The notes beneath the pieces are model-generated. The model saw only the letters and a list, made by a program, of their open reading frames with translations. It had not been told where the DNA came from and searched no databases. Positions 39,101 through 48,500 of a DNA stretch of 64,000 nucleotides are shown here, one piece after another. This DNA is from Siphonodentalium dalli (taxonomy: Eukaryota > Mollusca > Scaphopoda > Gadilida > Siphonodentaliidae), in assembly GCA_032622095.1 (NCBI GenBank), contig CP136063.1, positions 88,075,980 to 88,139,979 on the forward strand, given 5' to 3'. How positions within the stretch are numbered: the first letter of the stretch is position 1; each line of letters starts with the position of its first letter. A program made the translations under genes and the position numbers.

Positions 39101-42100
39101 TAACCTTGGAAATGCATACAGTATCGAAATCTGCTCAAATATTATACTGGGTGAGTGGAAACTTCCCAGGAAAATCACTGCAATAGAAACATGTAATGTG
39201 TGTTAACCCTTCTGTACTAAATGGAATCACCCATTCAGCTACAAAAGTATACATTGGAATGGTCTATTATTCATCTGGAGGGGTGTTCAGGAAAACTTAG
39301 CAGAAAATTAAAAGACAAAAAGATAATACAAGTGCAGAAGGATTCCTATTCATTTGTGGGATATGTTCAGATAATAAGTTAAACTATGGTTTGTTGAACT
39401 TATTATCTGAACATTTCCCGTGGGATAACTACTCATCAATATGTATTTAGTAAAGAAAGCTTTAATGACTTTAACAACAATATGACATTGCAATTTAACC
39501 ACCATACACTTTTAGTTAGCTTTTTGTTTTTGTCATTAATATGGGTGTCTGCTGTCTGGACTCTGGAGCAGAATTTTGACATACCATTATCTTCCCCATC
39601 TACTTGATACACCAATGCACACAATGTGCTGAGTATTTTGTGGAGGCATACAGAGATAATACATATAAAAGACAAGTAATATTCAAGGCTGGATAGAGTG
39701 TGTCTGACTTTTGCAGAATGAGTTACCCAGAGGATTAATTTAGTGGTGCTATTTTGATAGAGCTGATTTCGGGTTGAATCAAGATTGAGTCTTTCTGGGG
39801 AATTAGCATTTATTTACACAATACAAATATACGGACATTCCGGTATAGTTGGAATCGACCAAACAATTGGACCTCCAGTTGTAATAGGTGAAACGTGACT
39901 GAATATTGGAATTCCAAAACATAGAGTGCCATATCACAGTATTACAAATTCTTATATACAAAGCATGAACAGGTGTGAATTAATGACGCATGATTAGATT
40001 AACAGATTTGTATCATAAATTATCCGATCACCACAATGGCATTAACAGTTCGACAAATAAGTTATTATTAAAAGTAAAGCTAAGAATACGTGCGATGAAT
40101 GGTAATTAACGAGCACATGCTTGGGCAGGAATTAACAAGTTGCATAAGAATAGCCAGCTGATTAATACAAAGAGATGTTGTAATTTCGAGAAAGCCTAAT
40201 CTAACAAAGAAACGAACCTAACGCGAATACTATAGAAACGAATATCGGTAAAATCAATGTAGATAAACAAGGTAATAATTGTCCAAAAATTAGCACTCTG
40301 ACACTATCCCACACAATGGACTAGCATCACCAAATTCACCCTCTGGGAACCTCATTCTGCCTAGGCCTCAACTGCTACAGGAGACCTAGGATCAGATTGA
40401 AGTTCACCAGTTGAAGTTGGTGATGTTCATACATTAGTCACCTCGAGTATGTATTTCATCTTCTGCAAACTAGGGGATATAGAAACTGAACAGAAAGGAA
40501 AAAGTAACTAAAAACAATGTTAATTTGAGACTATAGAATCTTCCCAGAAGATGAGGCCTGAGCAGAATGATGTCCCCAGAGGGTATTCAGGAAAAATGAG
40601 CAGATGACAGATAATAAAAGTAAAGAAGGATCGAGTCCTATTTATTGGAGGGAAATGTTCAGATAATAAGTTCAGCAGGGTCATTTTTATTATTATTTGA
40701 ACATTTCCAAAGGGATAAGTACTCATTAATGAGTATTTAGGGTAGAAAAGGTTAATAGCAGGCTTACCATCATGTCCTGCCATGTATCGGACATCCTCGA
40801 TGAAAAGATCGGGAAACTGGTCAGCAAAATTGTTCCACCTGATAGTCTTCCTGTACTCCACATATCTCCTTGAAGTAAAAGATGTTGATCTCTCATATTT
40901 CTGAAATGCAAAAGCAATAACTGAATGAAGAGATCAATTCTCACCACAGTCAGAGCCAAGAGAAAGCAATCTAAAATTTACAAGACTAAATTAACAAAAA
41001 TATATATTTATCATGAAGTAGTATAAATGATTCAATACAATACTTGCATTAATAACTATCTTTTGTCTCATATCATGGTTATTTCATTGCAATAACAAGA
41101 GCACGCCGTCGGGGCGTGGCATAATACGTCCGTTTCTGGAGTAGAGTGGGGCAAGGTTTAATTCATTTGTTTGAAACCTTTGACTTAAGACGAAATAATA
41201 ACAAAAATAAAACACAATAATCTGGAAACCGCATATCAGGTCAAATCTAAGTCGAAAAAGGGGCATAACTCAGTCAAATTCATGCTGACGAAACCCATAT
41301 TCGAACTTGATCTGTATTTTGGGGTGGTAAACTAATATACCAAATTTGGTTCAGTTCACTTGATTCAATCTAAAGTTATCATCCGGAAACCGCAAATCAG
41401 GTAAAATCTAAGTCGAAAAAGGGACATAACTCAGTCAAAATCATGCGGACGAAACCCATATTCAAACTGATCTGCTTTTTGGGGCGGTAAACTAATATAC
41501 CAAATTTGGTTCATTTCACTTGATTCAATCTAAAGTTATCATCCAGAAACCGCAAATCAGGTATAAAATCTAAGTCGAAAAAGGGGCATAACTCAGTCAA
41601 AATCATGCGGACGTAACCCATATTCGAACTTGATCTGTATTTTGGTGTGGTATACTAACATACCAAATTTGGTTCAGTTTACTCATTCAATCTAAGGTTA
41701 TCATCTGGAAACCAAAAGCGGACGGACGACGGACGGACGGACAACCCATTTACATAATACGACCGTTTTTTCGAACGGGCGAAAAACTGGACATCAGCTT
41801 GACAGCTCTTACTGCCCATATTTACTAGCCTGAGCAACGGTTGCGATGTATATAGAAGGCCGTTGACTTCTCTGCTCAATAGGTCAGCTTTCTTGGTCAG
41901 TCTGATCACCGAAATTAAGTAACATCAACTTAATCAAGCTTGGTTAGTCCTTGGATGCATGACCAGCTTGGGATTCCGGGTGCTTTCAACTCTTGGTGCG
42001 ACTCCTGCGCTTCTCTCTCTCTCTCTCGTCCTGTTACACTGGGGGCTCATCCGGCCCTCAGAGGACTACATGTGTCATGATGCGACCATTCTGGGTGGGG

Positions 42101-43296
42101 ACTTGGGTGAGATTCAGTGAATCTCAAAAAGAACGAGGGAATAGTGTAGCGGTCGCGATGTATACAGAAGGCCGATGACTTCTCTGCTTGAGAGGTCTAG
42201 ATATCTTGGTCACAGTCGTTAGATGCTTTGTCTGATCACTGAAGTTAATTAAGCAACATCGAGCACGGTTAGTCCTTGGACTGGCTTGGAATTCCGGGTG
42301 CTGCCAACATTCGTGCAACTCCCGCACTTCTCTCTTTCTCATTCTGTTACACTTGCAAGAGCACTGTCGATTGCTTATAGAGTCTTGGGTAAAGCGCATT
42401 CTAAAACCTCAGATGGACTCATGGAAAGCCATTGGTAGTCTTGGGTTCGTCCTTTCTACATAATTTGGATCACGCCAATCAAGATATAACAGTTCCATTT
42501 GCAGCTTTCACTGAAACGTACATGTATACTATAGTTTTTCCATTCATCAAAAGCCACGGTGATTACTTAAGTATACATGTACATCAGTGTAGATACTAAT
42601 TAGCCCTTTCTTTATTAAATAGATAGATACACACATAATTTTAACTGAATCGCGGCCATATTGGATCTACCAGCCCCAGTTTTAGTGCTACAGGTCAAAG
42701 TTCTAGAGTAGCATTTCTATATATGGAAGTCATGAATAAAAGCTCCATATATGGAAATGCTACTCCAGAACTTTGACCTGTTGCACTATAACCACGGAAC
42801 CGGGGCTGGATTAATTTATAGCAGAAATTTATTGTTTACCTAACCCAGCCGCCAGATAAATTTGATAATGCCATGCATGTCTGTTTAATGATAAGGCTGC
42901 TTAAGTTCCCAGACAACTGCTTCATACATAACTTTTGCTGTGGATATTTGCATGGAAATCCCCATTCAAAATTGGACACTTGACCCCCCCCCCCCCCCCT
43001 TAATACGAACACACTTACACAGGGTCACTTGACCTTCCCCTTAATATGAACACAACTTGCATGTACATGCATATAAATAGTATGTGTATTAAATGGTAAA
43101 CAACACACATATCCTTATTAATTTAATTAATGCATGATAAATTCCTTACCACGCGCTTCTCTTGCGATGCTGTCCAATCACATGATATTCGACATCTTTC
43201 AACAATAGACTTTGCCAGAGCATCCATAGAAGGGTGTGCATAAAGCAACACCTTGTTGTCGCTACCCGGGGCACTCATACTTCTAACTAAACTCAT
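26935..43296 (-). CDS. Ribose-phosphate pyrophosphokinase (PRPP synthetase), plant-like class II, complete 8-exon gene
   Basis: On the minus strand the exons 43296-43150, 40900-40768, 39177-39105, 37788-37695, 35720-35602, 33340-33156, 27933-27857 and 27171-26935 join to 1065 nt, 354 aa plus stop, with all junctions GT-AG and in phase. The enzyme makes PRPP from ribose 5-phosphate and ATP in the cytosol, for nucleotide synthesis. Visible landmarks are [18 protein letters not shown] (about residues 70-87), [11 protein letters not shown] (129-139), [15 protein letters not shown] (168-182, the ATP/metal DxH segment), [24 protein letters not shown] and the PRPP-binding loop [13 protein letters not shown] (258-270), followed by [10 protein letters not shown] and [10 protein letters not shown]. 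The PTGTMER segment and FWITDS resemble plant PRS3/PRS4 class II rather than the usual animal PRPS1/2 or PRPSAP. Start: the first Met in the exon, at 43296; a second in-frame Met (MSAPGS) follows. Family is certain; the class II call rests on motifs. Confidence 0.93.
27172..28661. other. PRPP synthetase introns, no further exon
   Basis: Contains exon 7 at 27857-27933. Around it I see only AT-rich intron sequence. Confidence 0.55.
27857..27933 (-). CDS. PRPP synthetase exon 7 (PRPP loop)
   Basis: The acceptor is CTATTCCATAG-like and the donor GTGTGT. It encodes [20 protein letters not shown], then [19 protein letters not shown] is the phosphoribosyl-diphosphate signature with the two acidic residues. 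Confidence 0.95.
28662..28877. mobile_element. TTAA element, family T2 (piggyBac-type MITE)
   Basis: TTAATCCCTTTCAGTGCCAA and its complement TTGGCACTGAAAGGGTTAA; the whole 216 bp is one palindrome (TTTTTGTATCAACCCATATT arms). Confidence 0.75.
28878..31078. other. PRPP synthetase intron 6, mostly unassigned
   Basis: Holds an F1 fragment (29205-29310) and a dispersed pair of CAAAATGGACTCGTCT blocks (about 29697 and 29856) with similar flanks. No exon. Confidence 0.5.
29205..29310. mobile_element. Foldback F1, single-palindrome copy
   Basis: TTTGCAGTATGAGGTCACTA and its arm complement CCACCTCTGTGGACCTCATACTGC-type end; one hairpin only. Confidence 0.55.
31079..31142. repeat. Small hairpin
   Basis: ATTTCGATTTGAG pairs with CTCAAATCGAAT around a short AAAGCTTGG loop. 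Confidence 0.6.
31234..31418. repeat. Near-perfect palindrome, ~90-bp arms
   Basis: AATACAAAATTGACTAAGTT pairs with AACTTAGTCAATTTTGTATT, and pairing continues to a centre of ATGATGTAACTTACATCAT. Confidence 0.8.
32100..32118 (+). repeat. Poly-C tract
   Basis: A run of about 19 C. Similar runs occur at 42984, 44144, 51176 and 54417, and of G at 50644. Confidence 0.9.
32857..33071. mobile_element. TTAA element, family T2
   Basis: TTAA-flanked palindrome with CCCTTTCAGTGCCAAGTCCG ends, nearly the same as 28662-28877. It ends 85 bp from PRPP synthetase exon 6. Confidence 0.78.
33156..33340 (-). CDS. PRPP synthetase exon 6
   Basis: The acceptor is CTCCAACAG and the donor GTATGT. It encodes [20 protein letters not shown], then [20 protein letters not shown] and [20 protein letters not shown]. 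The Lys/Arg-rich stretch KVRDGKKR is where the catalytic flexible region lies in the family. A minisatellite begins about 65 bp from its 5' end in the intron. Confidence 0.94.
33405..34765 (+). repeat. ~33-bp minisatellite, roughly 35 units, split by an R1 MITE
   Basis: The unit is CCTGAATACCAGTTAACAG followed by AGGGTGGGGTGAAT, with AGGAGGGGGTG and AGAGGGGTGTG variants. R1 occupies 33491-33690. In intron 5 of the PRPP synthetase gene, just upstream of exon 6 on the minus strand. Confidence 0.9.
33491..33690. mobile_element. Palindromic MITE R1 inside the minisatellite
   Basis: The left junction is CCTGAA-TA-CAGTAATT, the right CATTACTG-TA-CCAGTTAACA. Removing it with one TA gives CCTGAATACCAGTTAACA, an exact minisatellite unit. 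Confidence 0.9.
35304..35462. repeat. Hairpin element
   Basis: AGAATACCTACAGTTTTTTG pairs with CAAAAACTGTAGGTATTCT; inner GGAAAGAAATATTGAATTTT pairs with AAAATTTGATATTTCTTTCC. Confidence 0.75.
35602..35720 (-). CDS. PRPP synthetase exon 5
   Basis: The acceptor is TCTATTTCCAG and the donor GTATAC. It encodes [18 protein letters not shown], then [20 protein letters not shown] and P, ending two bases into an Arg codon. D172 and H174 match the DxH of the ATP/Mg-binding segment. Confidence 0.94.
35925..36030. repeat. Hairpin
   Basis: GTTGAGAAGGTGAGATCTCG (35944 on) pairs with CGGGATCTCACCTTCTCAAC (to 36010); outer arms are weaker. Confidence 0.75.
36031..37135. other. PRPP synthetase intron 4, nothing recognised
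   Basis: AT-rich sequence without recognised repeats or exon-like content. Confidence 0.5.
37136..37300. repeat. Hairpin element
   Basis: GAGTAATTAAACAAAG pairs with CTTTGTTTAATTACTC; outer GACTTGGAGA pairs with TCTCCAAGTA. Confidence 0.7.
37306..37568. mobile_element. TTAA element, family T5, complete
   Basis: TTAA at 37306-37309 and 37565-37568; CCCTTCATTTGCTAAATAG and TATTTAGTAAAGAAAGGG ends. It ends about 130 bp from exon 4. Confidence 0.72.
37695..37788 (-). CDS. PRPP synthetase exon 4
   Basis: The acceptor TTTGCTACAG precedes [20 protein letters not shown], then [11 protein letters not shown]; the donor is [16 protein letters not shown] replaces the PYxRQD segment of classical class I enzymes, which supports a class II assignment. 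Confidence 0.93.
37886..38054. mobile_element. TTAA family T3, truncated on the left
   Basis: GCGTTCTCTTCTGTATGTGA and CTGCACCAGCGCAGCTCCCA match T3; the left half is missing and the right end reads CACGAAAATGTTAA. Confidence 0.6.
38351..38509. repeat. Near-perfect hairpin, ~70-bp arms
   Basis: TAAGGATTAACTGTCATGTG pairs with CACATGACAGTTAATCCTTA, and GTAAGTGGTCATAACTTGTG with its complement near the centre. Confidence 0.8.
39105..39177 (-). CDS. PRPP synthetase exon 3 (cryptic 73-nt exon)
   Basis: Found by searching for the missing block between exons 2 and 4. The acceptor is TATTGCAG. It encodes [20 protein letters not shown] and then YAFPR, with split codons at both ends (G|TG and AG|A) that match its neighbours exactly; the donor is GTTAGT. 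The motif ASFxSPxVIFEQ is a class II hallmark. A TTAA-flanked element starts 26 bp upstream of this exon's 5' end. Confidence 0.92.
39203..39465. mobile_element. TTAA element, family T5, 26 bp from a splice acceptor
   Basis: TTAA at 39203-39206 and 39462-39465, CCCTTCTGTACTAAATGGA at one end and TATTTAGTAAAGAAAGC at the other. It is immediately upstream of PRPP synthetase exon 3 on the minus strand. Confidence 0.72.
39690..40590. mobile_element. Foldback F1, rearranged and interrupted
   Basis: Left end GATAGAGTGTGTCTGACTTT at 39693; the other arms at 40306-40375 and 40545-40590. About 550 bp of unassigned sequence (39758-40305) lies between. The right arm runs directly into a T5 fragment. 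Confidence 0.55.
40585..40754. mobile_element. TTAA family T5, left-truncated
   Basis: ATAATAAGTTCAGCAGGG, CTCATTAATGAGTATTTAG and AAAAGGTTAA match the right half of T5. Ends 13 bp from the exon 2 donor. Confidence 0.6.
40768..40900 (-). CDS. PRPP synthetase exon 2
   Basis: The acceptor ATTTCAG precedes [19 protein letters not shown], then [20 protein letters not shown] and MAGHD; the donor is GTAAGC. The WNNFxDxFPxLFI block is conserved in class II synthetases. A TTAA element ends 13 bp inside the following intron. Confidence 0.92.
41098..41785 (+). repeat. Tandem repeat, ~155-bp unit, ~3.5 copies, with GACGGACGGACGGACAAC tail
   Basis: Units share AAACCGCAAATCAGGTAAAA, GGGGCATAACTCAGTCAAAA and AATATACCAAATTTGGTTCA. 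The ends CATAATACGTCCGTTT and CATAATACGACCGTTTTTTC bracket the array, so it may be another mobile array element. Confidence 0.7.
41836..42350 (+). ncRNA. Two 5S-rRNA-derived units (SINE3-like or 5S pseudogenes)
   Basis: Two units about 312 bp apart (from ~41838 and ~42150) carry GTCTGATCACCGAAATTAAG, GGTTAGTCCTTGGATGCATG and CTTGGGATTCCGGGTGCT, which align in order with the 3' two thirds of animal 5S rRNA including its internal promoter. The 5' third differs (GCGATGTATAYAGAAGGCCG), the second unit has lost part of the GGATGGGTGACC stretch, and a (CT)n run follows. Not a functional 5S gene; more likely a 5S-derived SINE. Located in intron 1 of the PRPP synthetase gene, opposite strand. Confidence 0.7.
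42669..42811. repeat. Hairpin element
   Basis: CCAGCCCCAGTTTTAGTG pairs with ATAACCACGGAACCGGGGCTGG-type right end; inner CAGGTCAAAGTTCTAGAGTA pairs with TACTCCAGAACTTTGACCTG. Confidence 0.72.
43150..43296 (-). CDS. PRPP synthetase exon 1 (start codon)
   Basis: ATG at 43296-43294 opens 49 codons, [20 protein letters not shown] then [15 protein letters not shown] and TASQEKRV, followed by donor GTAAGG. The N-terminus is the least conserved part of the family, so the exact start is the least certain point of the model. The phase-0 end matches the phase-0 start of exon 2. Confidence 0.82.
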
Positions 43297-45239
43297 GCTT
43301 GCGTTCTGTATAAATACACTTTATAGATTAAACGTTCAATAAGTTGTATTGTCCCCTATTAGTGTAGGCACCACTTTGAATATGCTGGAACCTGTTCCAC
43401 CAGCCTTTGTTTACATCAATGTCATTTTCCGATAATTTCTAAAAATAAATTCTGGGAAAACCAATATCTATAAAAAGAGCTGGAGTTAGTTCCGACAAAA
43501 AAGCGATTTGTTATGCTGCAAATTGCGAATGCAGTGCTGAGTTGTGTATTGTCCATTGTCTGTAGACCAAGGTCTTGGGGTATATGTGTAATAGAATCGC
43601 GTTTTATGTTTAAAAGTTCTCCGGAATTATAAGGAAACGCCAAAATAGTTACAAATAAAAACGTTTTCGTCTCAGCAATCATAAATCAGCTGGAGGGAAT
43701 ACGAAGTTAGCCCAATTACAAAAACCGAACATGCATTGACGACTTAAAGCGACACTGCGTGTAAACTTTTCAAATATGTTAGGATGGAGGCATTGATCTA
43801 CATGCGTCCTATGTCAGACCGTTTGAGTGTGTCATATAGATAGGTCTTCGTCGAATATACACATGGCCCTCGCATTGGCTGAACTTGTCAAATGCAGGTT
43901 CAATTTGATGACTAAATATTCGACGGCGATTTGGAAAATTTCCGACTGATGGCCATTTCAGACCATTTTCTTCTTCTTACCAATAGTAGAAGAAATATGC
44001 TGCTGATGGTAAAAAAAAAAAATGTATTACCACACTAATTACTGGTTGGAAAATCAAACAATGAGAACAATTTCAACCTATATGTAGTGTAAATTTCCAA
44101 TTAATGTTATGTCAACATGAAATTTCCAACTCATGCACCGCAACCCCCCCCCCCCCCCGCTGTCATTATGTCCCTGATCTTAATGAAGAAATACCACGCA
44201 TTAGGCCACACAGATCAACACCACCACGATTAAAAAACAAATTTTGTACTTTATGCCTAGTCCCGCGTCCCTGGCAATCAAAGCACGTGGACTGATATCG
44301 ATGTTCACCAATCTGAAATATTAAGCCCAAAAGGGCGGCATCATATTGAAGCCATATTCAGAAAAATCAAATTTGTAGCCAGCCTACCAGATAGCAATTT
44401 GTAGCTAAACGATAGCTATATACCACTTGTTATATTGTAGCTATAGATATACAACTTAAATATATTGTAGCAACAACTTGCTATCTGGCAGCTACAACAT
44501 TATATCAACTGATCCGGTCGAATAAACTGGGAACATATTGTTTTGTCGAGGTGTGTTCTGTGATATTAATTTTGATCCAGACTGTACTATAAAGTCTATT
44601 ATTCTCAATGGAAGGGGAATAACTCTATCTCTTAGTTTGAATTCTGATGCATTCTGGGTTGACAAGGGGGAAAGTCTTGGAATGAATATGAGAATCTCTA
44701 TCACTTGGTGGACACTACAAGGCCACAGCTGTTCCATATTCTGGTGGAATATATATATTTTTGGTTCCTCTTCCAAATGGTATATAATAGGGGATATGTT
44801 GTGTATAATGTAATCTGGTCATTCGAAAATTAAGTGGGCATTTAATGGAATTGCGTATATAGTTTTGGCGTATAGGGGCAGTGTGAAGGGGCGGGCAGCG
44901 GAGCGCGTTACATGACCCTGTGTGTCAGTGGAGCGAGTTGCAAACCCCTGAAAATTATACTATCTATGCAATATACACAGTCTCCTTAAAACCCGACCAT
45001 AATCAGATTTTAAACTGTTAAGATATTATATGAACGATAACATTTCCAGTTGAACACGTCGTGGCTCGTTGGGAAGACATCGTATCACGATGGGATAACA
45101 CTTCAGCCCAATAAATGATGAGGACGTGGGCCATTGCTGGAACGAACATGGGATCGCGGAAATTAATGTCATCAGCAAAAATGATTGTGGGCTGTCAGTG
45201 TTGACAAGTCCACGATAGCTGAAAGACATCTCCAACGAA
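43297..45239. other. Divergent intergenic region between PRPP synthetase and SDR16C genes
   Basis: Contains both presumed promoters. I see no convincing TATA box or CpG island. It holds a poly-C run (44144-44158), an imperfect hairpin around 44380-44500 and a truncated T4 element (44524-44845). Confidence 0.55.
44524..44845. mobile_element. TTAA family T4, left-truncated
   Basis: CAATGGAAGGGGAATAACTC, TTCCAAATGGTATATAATA and AAAATTAAGTGGGCATTTAA match the T4 copies at 24.4 and 49.3 kb. Confidence 0.6.
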
Positions 45240-45559
45240 ATGTTCGGTTTAGATTCTGAAACTGTGACCGAAAATCTTAATGTGCTAAAGGACCTTATCA
45301 AGCTTTTGCTTTTCATACTCTCAACATCAGTGGTTAGACTTGTTCATTTGGTCATACCTTATAAGAAAAAAGATGTTTCTGAGCAAATCGTTTTAGTGAC
45401 CGGTAGTGGACATGGAATGGGACGGGAGTTGGCTCTCTCCTTTGCCAAACTGAATGCTTATGTAGTTCTCTGGGACATAAATCCACGAGGAAATGAGGAA
45501 ACAGCGAGACAGATAAGAGCATCTAATGGAACTTGTTTCGAATACACCTGTGATGTCAG
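45240..45559 (+). CDS. SDR16C exon 1 (start, membrane anchor, glycine motif)
   Basis: ATG at 45240 is the first in-frame start. The exon encodes the hydrophobic anchor, then [36 protein letters not shown] and FEYTCDV; the donor is GTAAGA. It ends two bases into a Ser codon. Confidence 0.92.
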
Positions 45560-48500
45560 GTAAGATTTTTATGTGGAACTGGTAAATATATATGTATCAG
45601 AGTAGTTCTTGTTACTGCCAAAATACCAGACTTTATCCAACATTATACTTAAATTTTGGTTAAAGTCTGGTATTTTGGCAGTATTTATCCTTCCATGACT
45701 GGAGCTTCCTGAAATTTTGCGAAAACCTTGTGCCAATGCATTCTCTTACATATCCAAGTCTCCCACAGGGAGCCTGGTATATATATGGGAGCCTGGCATA
45801 TATTAGAGAATGCATTGGCCTAACAATATTTACCTTGACCTTGTAAGCCAGTGCTTTCTCTTATATATGCGAGGCTCAATGGGAGACCCGAGGCTCCCTA
45901 TGGGAGACTCACATATATAAGAGAATGAACTGGCACAGGATATTTAATGCTGCACCTGCGCGGCTCCCATCATGAAAGGGTTAAGGACTGTTGTATATAT
46001 TATTACATGTCAATTTTGTCTTTCATATACAGGATATGGAAGGCGAAATTCATATTTTACCATACTAATTTTAATTTGAGAGCAATTATATTCCTGAAAT
46101 TTAATTAGTGAAATTGAATTCCTGTTTAATAAGGAAAATTAAAATCATGCAAGATAAATTTAATTTATCACATGATGGATAACAGGGAATTCATGTTAAG
46201 AGAAATCCATTGATTCCAATGCTCATTTCTATGGGATTCCAAATTGACATTTAATAAATAATTGAGCTTAAGCGCAATAAGGAATTAGCCACATTACATA
46301 AACTCCCTATAATTCAAATTGTGTAGTCCATGGTACAATGGGTGGAGCAAATATAGGATAATTCTACTATTTGTAGAGGGGTGATCTCATGATGGAGATA
46401 TTAATTGCGCTTAAGCGCAATAAGGATGTAATTGCGCTTAAGCGCAATAAGGAATCCCTTATTGCGCTTAAGCGCAATATTAAGGGAAGATCTAATTGCG
46501 CTTAAGCGCAATAAGAATATCCCTTATTGCGCTTAAGCGCAATAAGAGATTCCTTATTACGCTTAAGCGCAATAAGAGATTCCTTATTGCGCTTAAGCGC
46601 AATTACATCCTTATTGCACTTGAGCGCAATTAATATCTCCATCATGAGATCACCCCTCTACAAATAGTAGGGATTCCTTATTGCGCTTAAGCTCAATTAT
46701 TTATTAAATGTCAATTTGGCATCCCATACATTTCAGCTCTTGGGTTTAGTTTGCTTTCACTAAATTCAATATTTTTGTTAAGGGAAATTAACTGCTGAAT
46801 TCTTCTGAACAGATTGACAGAAATTCACTGCTGTGTTCAGTGACAAGAATGTGTATTATTGTATGGCCTTCCCATGCATGCAGTCTATTACTATAGACAC
46901 TAGTTTAACTTTGGCTTGTGAAGTCATGAATAGACAGACATTTGTAAAAGAAAATAACCCTTTAAAATTCACAGAAAGACAGACATATGTAAAAATAACC
47001 CTTTAAAATTCCATGCATGTGTCACAATATATACAGCACAGGGGTGACACCAGGGGAGAAATCTGCAATGGTCAGCCCAGTAGCTATAGCTCCTGCATTG
47101 GGGAAATCCTGATGGCACCCCTGATACAGCACTCCTGTTTTGAAGAGGTATTTGATACAAATTTACCGACTTCATGTACTCTAAAACAAAACTGAACTAA
47201 GTGAGAATATTTCATCTTTCTGGACAAACTTGAGGCAAATGCTAGTTATTTTTAGTATATCAGGAAAAACAAGGAACGCTCTTTATTATGATGTGCATTG
47301 TAGAAAAAGTTTCTATTTTTCTTTCTGAGGCGATAATTTCCATGACTTAAAATAAGCCTTACCTATTGACAAATGCTAGGCGTATATATATGTAATTTAT
47401 GTATATTTTGACATAACTTGATTCCCAGAGAATGACAAAAGCAGGTAATTACTAGGTTTAATTTGAAGCTTGATGATGTCCTGTAATTATGGGAGGGCTT
47501 TTCACATTTATCCCTTATTTCTGCTGCAGTGCAAATAATTTACACTGAAATGCAAATCCATTGTACTCAATCGCAAATATATTGTTAACAATTTATTTGC
47601 GCTGAAGCTTATATCATTTGCACTGAAGCGCAAATTCCTTGCACCAACTGAGTTCCCTGAACTTCTCTCAGAGCAAACCTTGAAATAGTGGGTCTGACAT
47701 TTGCAAAATTAGGTCCCCAGAGGATGAATTTTGTGATGCTACACATGTATACAGTAATGTACTAAATAATCAGAAATATGGCTTGTTGCCATTCATCGGA
47801 AAGCTCTCACTGAGAGCTTTCCAATGAATGGCAACAAGCCATATTTCAGACTAAATCCTGAAAAATTACCCATAATTATGCTGTGGTTAAGGAGTCGATT
47901 ATTTAAGGCATTACACTATCCATTAATTTGCTAAAGATAAAATGCATAATCAAGGCGACTATTGGGTGAAGATATGGGGAACACCAATCTGATCCCAGGT
48001 CTCCCATAGCAGTTGAGGCCTCAGCAGAATGAGGTCTCCAGAGGGTGAATTTAGTAATTCTATCCCACAGTAATATCTTTTTCTACAATGCACATCATAA
48101 TAAAGAGCGTTCATTTTTTTTCCTGCACAGCAGGCTGGCGTCACTAAATTCATCTTCTGGGAACCTCATTCTGCAAATGACAGACAAACTATTTCAAGGC
48201 TTGCCTCAGAGTCTGAATAAGTAAGTCCATCTTAAAGTATGGGTGGAGTCTGATTCTAACAATACATGCTTGATAGCAACATCAGTAGGCAAATGTTTGA
48301 ATGATGTCTTCATGACCTGAGTCAAATTGAGTTTAGGGGGAACTTGGGAAGCACTACATATTAGTTTTTATTTGCGTTTCAGCACAACTGATTTGTGCTT
48401 AACCCTTTACCCAACAGAAGGGCCCTGTGCCAATGCATTCTCTTATATATGCGAGTCGACCATAGGTCGCCTCGCATATATAAGAGAATGCATTGGCTTA

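Noticed and set aside
41881-41990. Functional 5S rRNA gene
   Set aside because: The 5' third does not match 5S rRNA and the conserved region carries many changes.
44492-44813. Overlapping 94- and 91-codon frames on opposite strands
   Set aside because: They fall in a truncated T4 element with an internal palindrome.
46380-46620. CRISPR-like look of regularly spaced 20-bp palindromes
   Set aside because: Spacers are not unique, there are no cas genes, and the DNA is eukaryotic; it is a foldback array.
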